Shown: in pieces, positions 9,485 to 17,186 of the stretch
How the letters are laid out: each line of letters opens with the position of its first letter
Position numbering within the stretch: the stretch's first letter is position 1
Origin: Deltaproteobacteria bacterium
Lineage (GTDB): Bacteria > Desulfobacterota > Binatia > Binatales > Binataceae
DNA length: 46,970 nt
Assembly: GCA_019237115.1 (NCBI GenBank)
Contig: JAFAHS010000237.1
Span: 1-46,970 of the forward strand
Direction: 5' to 3'
The notes under the pieces: generated by a model
Told to the model about the DNA's origin: nothing
Databases searched by the model: none
The model's input: only the letters and a program-made list of their open reading frames with translations
Program-made: the position numbers and the translations under genes

Positions 9485-9623
9485 CCAGCCTCCTCAAAAC
9501 GGATGCGGTAACGCTCACGCTTCCGCGCGCAGATGGCAATTGCATACCATGCTCCGTTGTACCGAGGAAACCCGGATGTCATTGCCCCTGGGGTGTTTCT
9601 TGGAGCAATTTGCCCCCTTGGTT

Positions 9624-10841
9624 TCAGATGTGCAGCGCCTCGAACGCCCGTTTCCCGCCCTCGAACCGCTCGCGCGAAAGCGCTGATGCGTCCAGCTGGT
9701 CGTACTTGCCGGAGGCGATCAGATCCCCAAGCGCCTGCCCTGCCCCATAAGACTGCATCACGCCCCTTCCGCTGAATGAATGCGCTTCGTAAACCCGATT
9801 TGCGGCGCGGCCTAGTATCGCGCTGCGGTCGGGGCTCACTTCGTAGAGCCCCGCCCATCCGGTGACGTGCCGGAGTCGTTCCATGCAGCTCATCCGCGCG
9901 AACAGCCGGGGCCATATTTCGGTTTGAAAAAAAGGCTCTCCGTCGTAGGTGAAATGGTAACCGGGCGGCTCTTCGGGCGGAGAGTAACCGGCCAGGATGT
10001 GGGCACCCTCGTTGTGGAAATAAACCCCCGAGGTGTCGACGATCATGCCGTAGCCGCCGAGATTGGTGGCCCGATTGTCTACCACGCAGACCTGCCGCCG
10101 TACCGCTTCACTGTAGTTCTTGAGCCCCAGCAGTTTCAGCGGGTAGGGAGACCAAGCCCCGCCGGCGATGACCACCGCGTCGGCGCGCAGCTCGAACAAG
10201 TGTCCGGTTTCCGCCTCGCCGGGCCCGTCCTGCGTCATCAGCCGCATCAGACCCGGGTCCGACATGGCCTCATCAGATTGCCAGCAGTTCACCGACACTC
10301 CGTCCGCACCCGCCTCGATTCCAATTACCCACACGCGATCGAGAAACTGCGCGCCGCGGCGCAGCGCCGTGCCCCGATAGTGTTCCTTAAGCAAGTTAGG
10401 ATTGATGAGTCCGTCGCGCGGCGAGAAGGTCGCACCCGCGATCCCGTCGAGTTTGTCGATTTCCGGAAAGCGCCCGCTTACTTCGGATGCGGACAGTGTT
10501 TCGATTGGATGTCCAAGGCTGCGTTGAAGTTCGATGTGGGCCAGCGCCTCCGGCCAGGTTGCATCGTCATAGAGCCACAGGTAGCCCCTCTGCCGAAACC
10601 CGACCTGGCTCGCGATTTTCTCGTAGAACTGAATGGAAGCGCGGCACAAAGTGATGTTAACCGGCTGCCACCAGGTTGCCCGAACTCCGCCGGCATTTTT
10701 CTCGCTCGAACTGAGACGCCCGCTCAAATCCAGGTCAACCGCGATGGTCTTAAGGTTGCGCTCGGCCAGCGCCATCGCCACCGAGCTGCCGACAATTCCG
10801 GCGCCCACGACACATACGTCAAAGCGACCGCCCGGGTTCAC
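9624..10841 (-). CDS. FAD-dependent oxidoreductase, DAO/sarcosine-oxidase-beta type
   Basis: 405 aa. The N-terminal Rossmann motif is VGAGIVGSS (G13, G15, G18), followed by the acidic strand end VDLDLSGR. The second FAD motif lies in AVVIAGGAWS and the C-terminal GRGVMQSYGAGQALGDLI is the usual DAO FAD-binding end. Family members oxidise amino acids or N-methylated amines and release H2O2 or pass electrons on. The substrate cannot be called. The start is GTG at 10841, fixed by the Rossmann motif being only eight residues in; no strong Shine-Dalgarno sequence. It is divergent from the NRDE gene across about 250 bp. Confidence 0.87.
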   Translation of the reverse strand: MNPGGRFDVCVVGAGIVGSSVAMALAERNLKTIAVDLDLSGRLSSSEKNAGGVRATWWQPVNITLCRASIQFYEKIASQVGFRQRGYLWLYDDATWPEALAHIELQRSLGHPIETLSASEVSGRFPEIDKLDGIAGATFSPRDGLINPNLLKEHYRGTALRRGAQFLDRVWVIGIEAGADGVSVNCWQSDEAMSDPGLMRLMTQDGPGEAETGHLFELRADAVVIAGGAWSPYPLKLLGLKNYSEAVRRQVCVVDNRATNLGGYGMIVDTSGVYFHNEGAHILAGYSPPEEPPGYHFTYDGEPFFQTEIWPRLFARMSCMERLRHVTGWAGLYEVSPDRSAILGRAANRVYEAHSFSGRGVMQSYGAGQALGDLIASGKYDQLDASALSRERFEGGKRAFEALHI

Positions 10842-11092
10842 AACAAATACTCTAGCATCGGTCGGCGGCTACGCCCTCACCCGCGTGCACTTCCTTGCCG
10901 GGGTTGTCGAAATTGTGAAAGTATTCGTTTTCTCAACGGCGAGAACGGAGGTCCGCGAGAACTTACGCACGACCTGCCGCGGGGCGCCGCCGCCTCTTCC
11001 GGTCTTCAGGGTGATCGACCGGTGGCCCTTTCTGCGACCCAGCGACCAGGCCTTGTATCACCGGCTTACTCCCCTCTAAGTTTGGAACTCCG

Positions 11093-11878
11093 ATGTGCAC
11101 CCTCGCCATTTACTTCAAGGTCGCACCCGAATGGCCGGTCATTATCGCGGCCAATCGCGATGAGTTCCTCGATCGTCCTGCCACCGATCCCGGCCTGCTC
11201 AGCGAGGAACCCCAAATTGTGGGCGGCAAGGACCTGCGGGCGGGGGGAACCTGGCTCGGTCTTAACGAATATGGCCTGGTGGCGGGTCTGCTCAATCGGC
11301 GTCCGGCCGAAGAGTCGAATCCGGATGCCCGTTCCCGCGGGATGCTGTGCCTCGATGCCTTGCGTCGGTCCACTGCCGCCGATGCGGCCCGATTTGCGGG
11401 TTCCGAACGCGGCTGTGACTACAACCCTTTCAACCTGCTGATGGCCTCGCGCGACCAGGCCTATGTCGCCTACAACCGCGGCAGCCATATCCAGGTCGTG
11501 CCGCTCACCCCCGGGCTTCACCTCCTCACCAATCTCGACGTCGACGATTTCGAGTGTCCGAAAATCAGCCGCGCATACGGCCGTTTTGCCGAGCTGGCCG
11601 AGAGGCCCGAGTTCCGCGACGACCCCCTGGCCGCGCAGTCGGCGCTGGCAGCGCTCCTGGCGGATCACAGTACCCAGCTCGATTCGCGCACCGGCCGGCC
11701 CAATTCGTTATGCCTGCATCTTGATGCTTACGGAACGCGCTCTTCCAGCATGATCTTCTTGGGCAAGCGGGGTAAGGTTTGTCATCGCTTTGCGGCGGGT
11801 GCTCCGTGTGCGACTCCCTACACGGCCGCGATAGTTCCCCGGGCCGCCCGTTCGAGCCGGTTTCAAGGCGAGAAGTAG
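11093..11878 (+). CDS. NRDE family protein (TANGO2-like)
   Basis: 261 aa. It begins MCTLAIYF, with Cys2 conserved as in the family, and carries the hallmark NRDE at residues 21-24 (IIAANRDEFLDRPA). GGTWLGLNEYGLVAGLLNRR follows, and LTNLDVDDFECPKI matches the central region. Human TANGO2 has been linked to haem and lipid handling; bacterial function is not settled. The Cys2 start resembles N-terminal nucleophile hydrolases, but processing is inference. The 3' end overlaps the convergent small membrane gene by 16 bp. Confidence 0.88.
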   Translation: MCTLAIYFKVAPEWPVIIAANRDEFLDRPATDPGLLSEEPQIVGGKDLRAGGTWLGLNEYGLVAGLLNRRPAEESNPDARSRGMLCLDALRRSTAADAARFAGSERGCDYNPFNLLMASRDQAYVAYNRGSHIQVVPLTPGLHLLTNLDVDDFECPKISRAYGRFAELAERPEFRDDPLAAQSALAALLADHSTQLDSRTGRPNSLCLHLDAYGTRSSSMIFLGKRGKVCHRFAAGAPCATPYTAAIVPRAARSSRFQGEK

Positions 11879-12048
11879 CCGACCGCACCCGCGATGAGAA
11901 AGCAGATGATCGCGATGGCCGCGCAGGCCAGGAAGATAGAGGCGAGGAACGGCGGCTCGATGACGAAGAATAGAATCGCACCCGAAATGATCGCCAACAC
12001 GCTTGCAACTATGGCGACCGCGATACTTACTGTCCGCAGCTGGGCCAT
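11863..12048 (-). CDS. Small two-helix membrane protein
   Basis: 61 aa if started at the ATG at 12048 (MAQLRTVSIAV...); an upstream TTG at 12075 would add nine residues. Nearly the whole chain is two hydrophobic helices, at about residues 7-30 and 35-57, joined by a short EPPF turn, ending GYFSP. Codon use is coherent and the hydrophobic pattern is regular, which argues for a real gene. The family is not recognised. It ends inside the 3' end of the NRDE gene and is divergent from the parvulin gene. Confidence 0.6.
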   Translation of the reverse strand: MAQLRTVSIAVAIVASVLAIISGAILFFVIEPPFLASIFLACAAIAIICFLIAGAVGYFSP

Positions 12049-12100
12049 CTCACGTCCGCTTTGAGCTTGAACCAACTACACGCCCGGTGTTGAACACGCA

Positions 12101-13159
12101 ATGAACCCTTCCCTGAGCATCCTTCGGGCGACTCGACTCGCCATGATCGGGCTGGCCGCAGCAGTCTGTCTTACCGCTCCTGCCGATGCCCAGCTTTCGA
12201 CCAACCTGGGCACTGCTAACCTCAACTGGCAGCAACGCTTTTTGGGAATTCTGCCGCTGGTCAAACCCGATCCCAAGGATCCGGTCGTGGTGACGGTCAA
12301 TGGCCAGCCCATTACTGCGGGTCAAATCAACGACTACGCCAAGACCGAATCGCGCCTGATCAACGCGACCTCGACCGAGGAGTCCCGGGCGGTCTTCAAG
12401 GATGCTACCGAAAACCTGATTGGCCGCCAGTTGCTGATCGATGAGGCGAGACGTCGGAACATCGTGATTCCGGAGCCGCAGGTCGCCGCTCGCGCGAGCG
12501 AATTCAAATTGACCGGAGCCTCGGGCGAAGAGGTCGCCGCCTCCACCAGCGGAACTGCCGACAAACAATTACTCGATGCGGTTCGTGGCTCCATGATGAT
12601 CGAAAAGATGCTCGACGAGGAGTTTCGAGCAGCCAAGGTCAGGCCTACCGACGAGCAGATCAAAAAATACTACGACGAGCATCGAGACCTGTTCGTTAAA
12701 GACCCCGGCGAGGTACGTATATCCCACGTCGCGGTTAAACTTCCGGATAACCCGACCGATGCGCAAAAAGCCGCCGCGCGCGACAGGATCATGAAGCTAT
12801 ACAAGGAAGCCGAGCGCACCAAGGACTTCGCCGCGTTCGCGAAGGCCAACTCCGAGGATTCGCGCTCGGCGCCAAAAGGTGGTGACCTGGGTTATTTCCG
12901 CCCCGGTCAATTGCCGCCGGTGGTCGACAAACTGGTCTTCTCGACCCCGGTCGGTCATCTGACCCAGATAATCGAGTCCAACATCGGCTACAGCTTCATC
13001 AAGGTGACCGAGCGGCGCGGCGAGACATACTCGACCTTGAACGAGGTGAAGCCGAAGATCGCTATGGTCCTGCTGGACTATAATGAAGACGCAGTCGTGA
13101 AGTCGCTCCTCAAACAGCTCGCCAAGCACGCGAAGATCGAATTCAGCAAGAACGTGTGA
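12101..13159 (+). CDS. Periplasmic peptidyl-prolyl isomerase, parvulin/SurA-like
   Basis: 352 aa. A signal peptide covers residues 1-30 with an AxA-type cleavage site (PADA, then QLST). Residues 60-200 form a SurA-like N-terminal chaperone region with helices. A parvulin domain spans about 205-306 (VRISHVAVKLPDNP, FAAFAKANSEDSRSAPKGGDLGYF, VGHLTQIIESNIGYSFIKV). Only one parvulin domain is present, unlike the two of SurA. Likely role: folding of outer-membrane proteins. The start is fixed by the signal peptide; no strong Shine-Dalgarno sequence. Confidence 0.9.
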   Translation: MNPSLSILRATRLAMIGLAAAVCLTAPADAQLSTNLGTANLNWQQRFLGILPLVKPDPKDPVVVTVNGQPITAGQINDYAKTESRLINATSTEESRAVFKDATENLIGRQLLIDEARRRNIVIPEPQVAARASEFKLTGASGEEVAASTSGTADKQLLDAVRGSMMIEKMLDEEFRAAKVRPTDEQIKKYYDEHRDLFVKDPGEVRISHVAVKLPDNPTDAQKAAARDRIMKLYKEAERTKDFAAFAKANSEDSRSAPKGGDLGYFRPGQLPPVVDKLVFSTPVGHLTQIIESNIGYSFIKVTERRGETYSTLNEVKPKIAMVLLDYNEDAVVKSLLKQLAKHAKIEFSKNV

Positions 13160-13363
13160 GCCATTGAAGTCGAACCGCGCCCGCGTGGCACGAGAATTTC
13201 GAACGCAGCGAGCTCGTACCCTCCCGCTTCCCATTTAGGGCTCGGGGAGCGGTCCGCGCGCTAGCCTGAGGCGCACCACAACGATTCGCGAAACGGAATT
13301 GTCCTTCTCCTCTACACATCGGCTGACAGGCGCCGGCCTCCGCCGGGGGCCGGTTCGCTGCCA

Positions 13364-14236
13364 ATGATCGACCCTGCCGCGATCGTTGCCTTGATAAACG
13401 ATCGTCACGGTACCCATTTTCGCCTGGGGCGCCGAATCGGGGGAGGCGAGAGCGGCTGCACCCACACCATCCTGGATGACCAGGGCATCGAATTTATCTT
13501 GAAGTGGGGTGAGGGTTCCGAGTTTCGGGTGCGACCGACCCTCGAGATAACGCGGCGCCTCAGGGCGCTGGGCTATCCCGCGCCGGAGTTCGTTCTCGCA
13601 AGCAACGGAGACGGTTTGCGCTACCTCGTGCAGCGGATACTGCCCGGCAGGCCAGGCGGGCCGCTCACCCCCGCCCTGCTCGCCCGTCTGGTCGAATTAA
13701 ACCGCCTGCAGGAGGACGCTGCTTCGAACTTCGTGGAAGGGTGGCCGGCGCGAATTGTAGAAAGTGTTGAAAAAGGATTCCAACACTGGTGCGTTCACGA
13801 CTCGCTCGTGACCTATTCGCCTGAGACCGCAGCCTTGCTGGTGGAACTGAAACGCACGGTCTTGAGGGTTGCGGGTGCGCATTTTCGCAATACTGACGCG
13901 GTCCATTTTGACTTCAGCAGCGCGAATATCCTGGTCGAACAGGATGAAGTTTCAGGCGTGATCGATTGGAATGGCTGCTGTGCGGGCGATCGCACCTTCG
14001 ATCTGACGACACTGGCTTTCTATGCACTGGAAGATGCCGGTGTCGCAACCTGGCTGCTCGACCGCGCTCGCGAAGTATCCGGGCCTCCCGCCGTGGCTCT
14101 TTACCTGTCCCACATGATCGTGCGGCAGCTCGATTGGTCGATTCGCAATCACGACCGGGCGACCGTCACACGGTACATCAACATCTCGCACAGCGCCCTG
14201 CGCGTTATTCGGGAGTTGCACGACCGTCCCCGGTGA
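13364..14236 (+). CDS. Aminoglycoside phosphotransferase-like kinase
   Basis: 290 aa. Kinase-fold landmarks are the ATP-lysine in FILKWGEG (K47), the catalytic loop H181-F-D183-FSSAN188 and the metal-binding D201 in GVIDWNG. The N-lobe loop GGGESGCTH matches the nucleotide loop of the APH family. Such proteins phosphorylate small molecules or, rarely, aminoglycosides; the actual substrate cannot be deduced. Length is typical. No signal peptide. It stands alone on the plus strand and converges with the QueC-like gene. Confidence 0.82.
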   Translation: MIDPAAIVALINDRHGTHFRLGRRIGGGESGCTHTILDDQGIEFILKWGEGSEFRVRPTLEITRRLRALGYPAPEFVLASNGDGLRYLVQRILPGRPGGPLTPALLARLVELNRLQEDAASNFVEGWPARIVESVEKGFQHWCVHDSLVTYSPETAALLVELKRTVLRVAGAHFRNTDAVHFDFSSANILVEQDEVSGVIDWNGCCAGDRTFDLTTLAFYALEDAGVATWLLDRAREVSGPPAVALYLSHMIVRQLDWSIRNHDRATVTRYINISHSALRVIRELHDRPR

Positions 14237-14383
14237 GGGCTAGTCTCTCGAGCATTTCCGGGGGGCGGTTCCTCGATGTTTGCCCGGGCCGCCAGGAGTT
14301 GGGCCGCTGATCTGCCAGCGACCGGACCGCCTAAACAACCTTTGCAATGGCGGGTAAAGGCCGAATCCGGCGAGAATCGGGCC

Positions 14384-15079
14384 CTAGCGCGCGGCGCGAT
14401 ACCGAGTCGGATCGACAACCCCGGCAGCCCTGAAGGCCGTGATTCGCTCCGCGCATTTGGTGCATGCACCGCAATGAACCAGGCCGCGCGGCCTCGCGCA
14501 TGACAAGGTGAAGCCCAGAGCGAGGTCCCTGCCCCGCCGGATTACCTGAGCCTTGCTCAGCCCGACAAACGGCACTCGAATCTTGATCGGCAGCCCTATT
14601 CCCAGCTCGATTGCGCGCTCCACCGCGCGAAAGAATTGCGGTCGCGCGTCCGGAAATGGATTCGCGCCTAGCGGCGCCATCGCGATCTCACCGATCCGAT
14701 GGTGTGCGCAAAAGACCGCTGCCTTGACCAACAGGCTCAGGTTCCTGCCGACGATGTAGTTCGACGAGGTGGCGGCGCGGTAGCCGGGAACCCCGCGACC
14801 GGTAACGCTCCAGTGGTTGGCCGCGACGTCGGCCATCGGCAGGTCGAGAATCTCCAGCGCCGCGATTCTGAATCCGTGCAAAGTTTTCACAAACTTCCGC
14901 AAAGCGAGTAATTCCTCCGCTTCCCAGCGAAGCCCCGCGCGAACGTACATCGGAAAGACGTGTCGCTTGCGGCGCGCCAGAGTGGCCAGCAACACGGAGC
15001 TGTCGAGCCCCCCGCTCGCCAGCACCGCGATCCGGGAAGGCACGGGACTTATCCGGAAGGAGCCAGCGGAGTCACGCAT
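14384..15079 (-). CDS. queC: QueC-like 7-cyano-7-deazaguanine synthase
   Basis: 231 aa. The PP-loop is ASGGLDSS (residues 21-28). Zinc ligands C194, C203, C206 and C209 (CARPRGLVHCGACTKC) match QueC, as does the ending AAGVVDPTRY. QueC converts 7-carboxy-7-deazaguanine to preQ0 with ATP and ammonia, on the way to queuosine. No queD, queE or queF is in the window. QueC paralogs also serve in defence systems and DNA modification, but no such partners are adjacent. The start overlaps the upstream MFS gene by 8 bp, showing translational coupling. Confidence 0.75.
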   Translation of the reverse strand: MRDSAGSFRISPVPSRIAVLASGGLDSSVLLATLARRKRHVFPMYVRAGLRWEAEELLALRKFVKTLHGFRIAALEILDLPMADVAANHWSVTGRGVPGYRAATSSNYIVGRNLSLLVKAAVFCAHHRIGEIAMAPLGANPFPDARPQFFRAVERAIELGIGLPIKIRVPFVGLSKAQVIRRGRDLALGFTLSCARPRGLVHCGACTKCAERITAFRAAGVVDPTRYRAAR

Positions 15080-16382
15080 CGGAATACGTTGAATCGAAAT
15101 CGAGAGTCTCTCCCTCGCGCGTGGAAGCGACGGTCTCGGGAACCCACCACAGCAGCGGCACGATCAACGCGGTCGCCAGGGTCGTGATGATCACGGCCGG
15201 GGTGAATCCCGCTCTCGCGTAAATCCAACTTCCGAGCAGATTGCCGGAATTGGTCGCCGCCGAATAGGTGGTGGTAAAGGCCAACATCATACCGGTGCCT
15301 TCGAGCCCTTTCGGGCAGGAGCGGATGATCAGGTCCACGTAGGCCGCCGTGGGCAGTCCCCCAAACAGGCCGTAAAGCACCGCGATCGTGAGTGCGCTGG
15401 CCGGGCTCCGCGCGAAGAACATGATGGGACCTTGAAGAATTGCGACCAGTGTTCCCCACCAGAGCAGCGAGGAGAGGGTGAACCTCCGGCACAGCGGCGC
15501 GTACAACATTGCGCTTGGGATGAAGAACAGCCACTGCAGTGCCGTGAACGCGCCAAACACCTGACTCGACACTTTCACCGTCTCGGTCAGGTGATAAAAC
15601 ATCGGGGTTCCCCACCCGGGCCCGAAATTCCACAGCAGGAAAATCGCCGCCGCTGGCCAGATCGGGCGATGGTACGCAAGTCGCGCTATCGCATCTATAC
15701 TGGTCTCGGAGCGGACTTTTGACTGCTCAAAAGCCACCACCGCGCCCAGCCGCCAAAACGATTGCACCCCGATCACCGCGGTCACTACCGCCGCGATAAG
15801 AAAGGTGCCGTGCGCGGAAACGTGCGCCACCAGCCATCCTCCCAGCAATGCCGAGATGACCGCAGGCACGTAGGTTGCCACGCCTGAGATCACGCTCAAA
15901 CGACCGGTCATAAGATGACCTTGCGCCACGCCGGTCATCAGGGCCTGTGACCCGCTCATGATGATCAAGTAGGCGATCCCGGTGATCAGGGTGGCGTAAA
16001 GAAGCCTTAAGTAAGTGATCGACGCGACCCCCAGGTACAGATAGGCGGCGAGCGCGATCGCTGCGCCGATCAGCAGGTAGAAGCGATCGCCCATCAAGCG
16101 GGGACGAAGTCGATCACGCACAAAGCCCGGCAGAAACCCGAAGTACGCAGGAATGCCGGCAAGCACAACGAACACGGCCAGCTCCACCGGCGAGAGGTGA
16201 AGGTTGTCCTTCAGATAGTAGCTAATCGGAATCGCGGCGATGCCAATCGGGGTGCCCAGTCCCACCGCAAGAAACAGAATCAGGAAATAGCCGAGAATCG
16301 CGCCGCGCGCGCCCGCGGAGTCTGCGTATCCACTGGACTCCGCATCGGTCGCATCGCCGAGCATCTGCGCTTGGGGTGGCAT
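15072..16382 (-). CDS. MFS transporter, BT1 (folate-biopterin transporter)-like
   Basis: 436 aa with about twelve hydrophobic helices. After a 27-residue soluble N-terminus, the first helix runs into AAIPISYYLKDNLHLSP, and loop 2-3 has FVRDRLRPRLMGDRFYLL. Both recall the BT1/folate-biopterin transporter group rather than sugar or drug MFS. GTGMMLAFTTTYSAATNSGNLLG in the second half is also BT1-like. Assignment to MFS is firm; BT1 and a pterin substrate are inference, strengthened by the neighbours (PTR1-like reductase upstream, QueC-like gene overlapping downstream). Confidence 0.65.
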   Translation of the reverse strand: MPPQAQMLGDATDAESSGYADSAGARGAILGYFLILFLAVGLGTPIGIAAIPISYYLKDNLHLSPVELAVFVVLAGIPAYFGFLPGFVRDRLRPRLMGDRFYLLIGAAIALAAYLYLGVASITYLRLLYATLITGIAYLIIMSGSQALMTGVAQGHLMTGRLSVISGVATYVPAVISALLGGWLVAHVSAHGTFLIAAVVTAVIGVQSFWRLGAVVAFEQSKVRSETSIDAIARLAYHRPIWPAAAIFLLWNFGPGWGTPMFYHLTETVKVSSQVFGAFTALQWLFFIPSAMLYAPLCRRFTLSSLLWWGTLVAILQGPIMFFARSPASALTIAVLYGLFGGLPTAAYVDLIIRSCPKGLEGTGMMLAFTTTYSAATNSGNLLGSWIYARAGFTPAVIITTLATALIVPLLWWVPETVASTREGETLDFDSTYSDA

Positions 16383-16422
16383 GGGAGGCGGGGGTTCTAT
16401 CCGGGTCCAGGCTGCGTGAGAA

Positions 16423-17157
16423 TCAAGCTATCAGGCGGCCGCCGTCGACGAGAAGCGTCGCGCCGGTAGCGAAGTCGGTTCCTTCGCAGAAGAAGAGCAC
16501 CGCACGCGCAACGTCCTCGGGCGAACCCATCTTCTTGGTCAGGGTGCCGGCCACCATTTTCGCGATGTCCTCGGACCGGTACTCGTCAGGGGCGAGCACC
16601 GGTCCGAGTGCGACGCAATTCACCTGCACCTCTGGCGCGAGGGCCTTTGCGAGCGCGCGGGTCAGGCCAATCAGGCCCGTCTTGGAGACGGTATAAGGCA
16701 GATAGTTGTTGTACGGTCGAATACCGGCCCAGTCCCCGATGTTCACGATCTTGCCCGCTCCCAGCTTGCGCATCTGCAGGCCGGCGAATTTGGCCAGGAA
16801 GAAAGGCGCCTTCAGGTTGGTGTTCAGGTTTACGTCCCAATCGCGCTCGGTCACTTCCTCAAGCGGTTTGCGAGTGAAGACCGAAGCCGAGTTCACCAAC
16901 ACATCGATATGTCCGAGCGTCGCCAGAACTTCGGAAACCATCGCCTCGATCTCCGAAACCTTTTCCAGGTCGGCGTGAAACGAACGTGCACGCCCGCCCT
17001 TGGACACGATCTCGCCCACCACTTCCTGCGCTTCGCGCTGCGAGCTTCGATAGTGGATCGCGCTGATCGCGCCGCGCGCAGCAAACGAGCCTGCGATAGT
17101 GCGCCCGACGCGTCTGCCGGCTCCGGTCACCAGCACCACTTTGTCACGGAGGTCCAC
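16423..17157 (-). CDS. SDR of the pteridine reductase / FolM type
   Basis: 244 aa. The cofactor motif T11-G-A-G-R-R16-V-G18 is the TGxxxRxG form of pteridine reductases, and HYRSS (35-39) indicates NADPH use. The usual SDR catalytic Ser is replaced by Asp142 (NIGDWAG), 13 residues before Tyr155, with Lys159 in YTVSK. That Asp-Tyr-Lys spacing is the one known in Leishmania PTR1 and also seen in FolM. Family role: NADPH reduction of dihydropterins or dihydrofolate. The GTG start lies 29 bp after the REC-LpxC stop. A generic FabG-like function is the alternative. Confidence 0.78.
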   Translation of the reverse strand: MDLRDKVVLVTGAGRRVGRTIAGSFAARGAISAIHYRSSQREAQEVVGEIVSKGGRARSFHADLEKVSEIEAMVSEVLATLGHIDVLVNSASVFTRKPLEEVTERDWDVNLNTNLKAPFFLAKFAGLQMRKLGAGKIVNIGDWAGIRPYNNYLPYTVSKTGLIGLTRALAKALAPEVQVNCVALGPVLAPDEYRSEDIAKMVAGTLTKKMGSPEDVARAVLFFCEGTDFATGATLLVDGGRLIA

Positions 17158-17186
17158 GGCCGTCGGATCGATGCGCCGCCCAACGG

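Noticed and set aside
9867..11441. Open frame of 524 codons on the plus strand opposite the FAD oxidoreductase
   Set aside because: It is antisense to a gene with clear motifs, has no recognisable domain and has the Arg/Pro-rich look of a high-GC shadow frame.
13364..14236. Aminoglycoside resistance gene
   Set aside because: Only the general APH fold is supported; such kinases act on many substrates and there is no mobile element or resistance context.
14384..15079. QueC-like gene as part of a defence system (QatC or CBASS type)
   Set aside because: No nuclease, cyclase, TatD-like or other defence partner is adjacent; neighbours are a transporter and an SDR.
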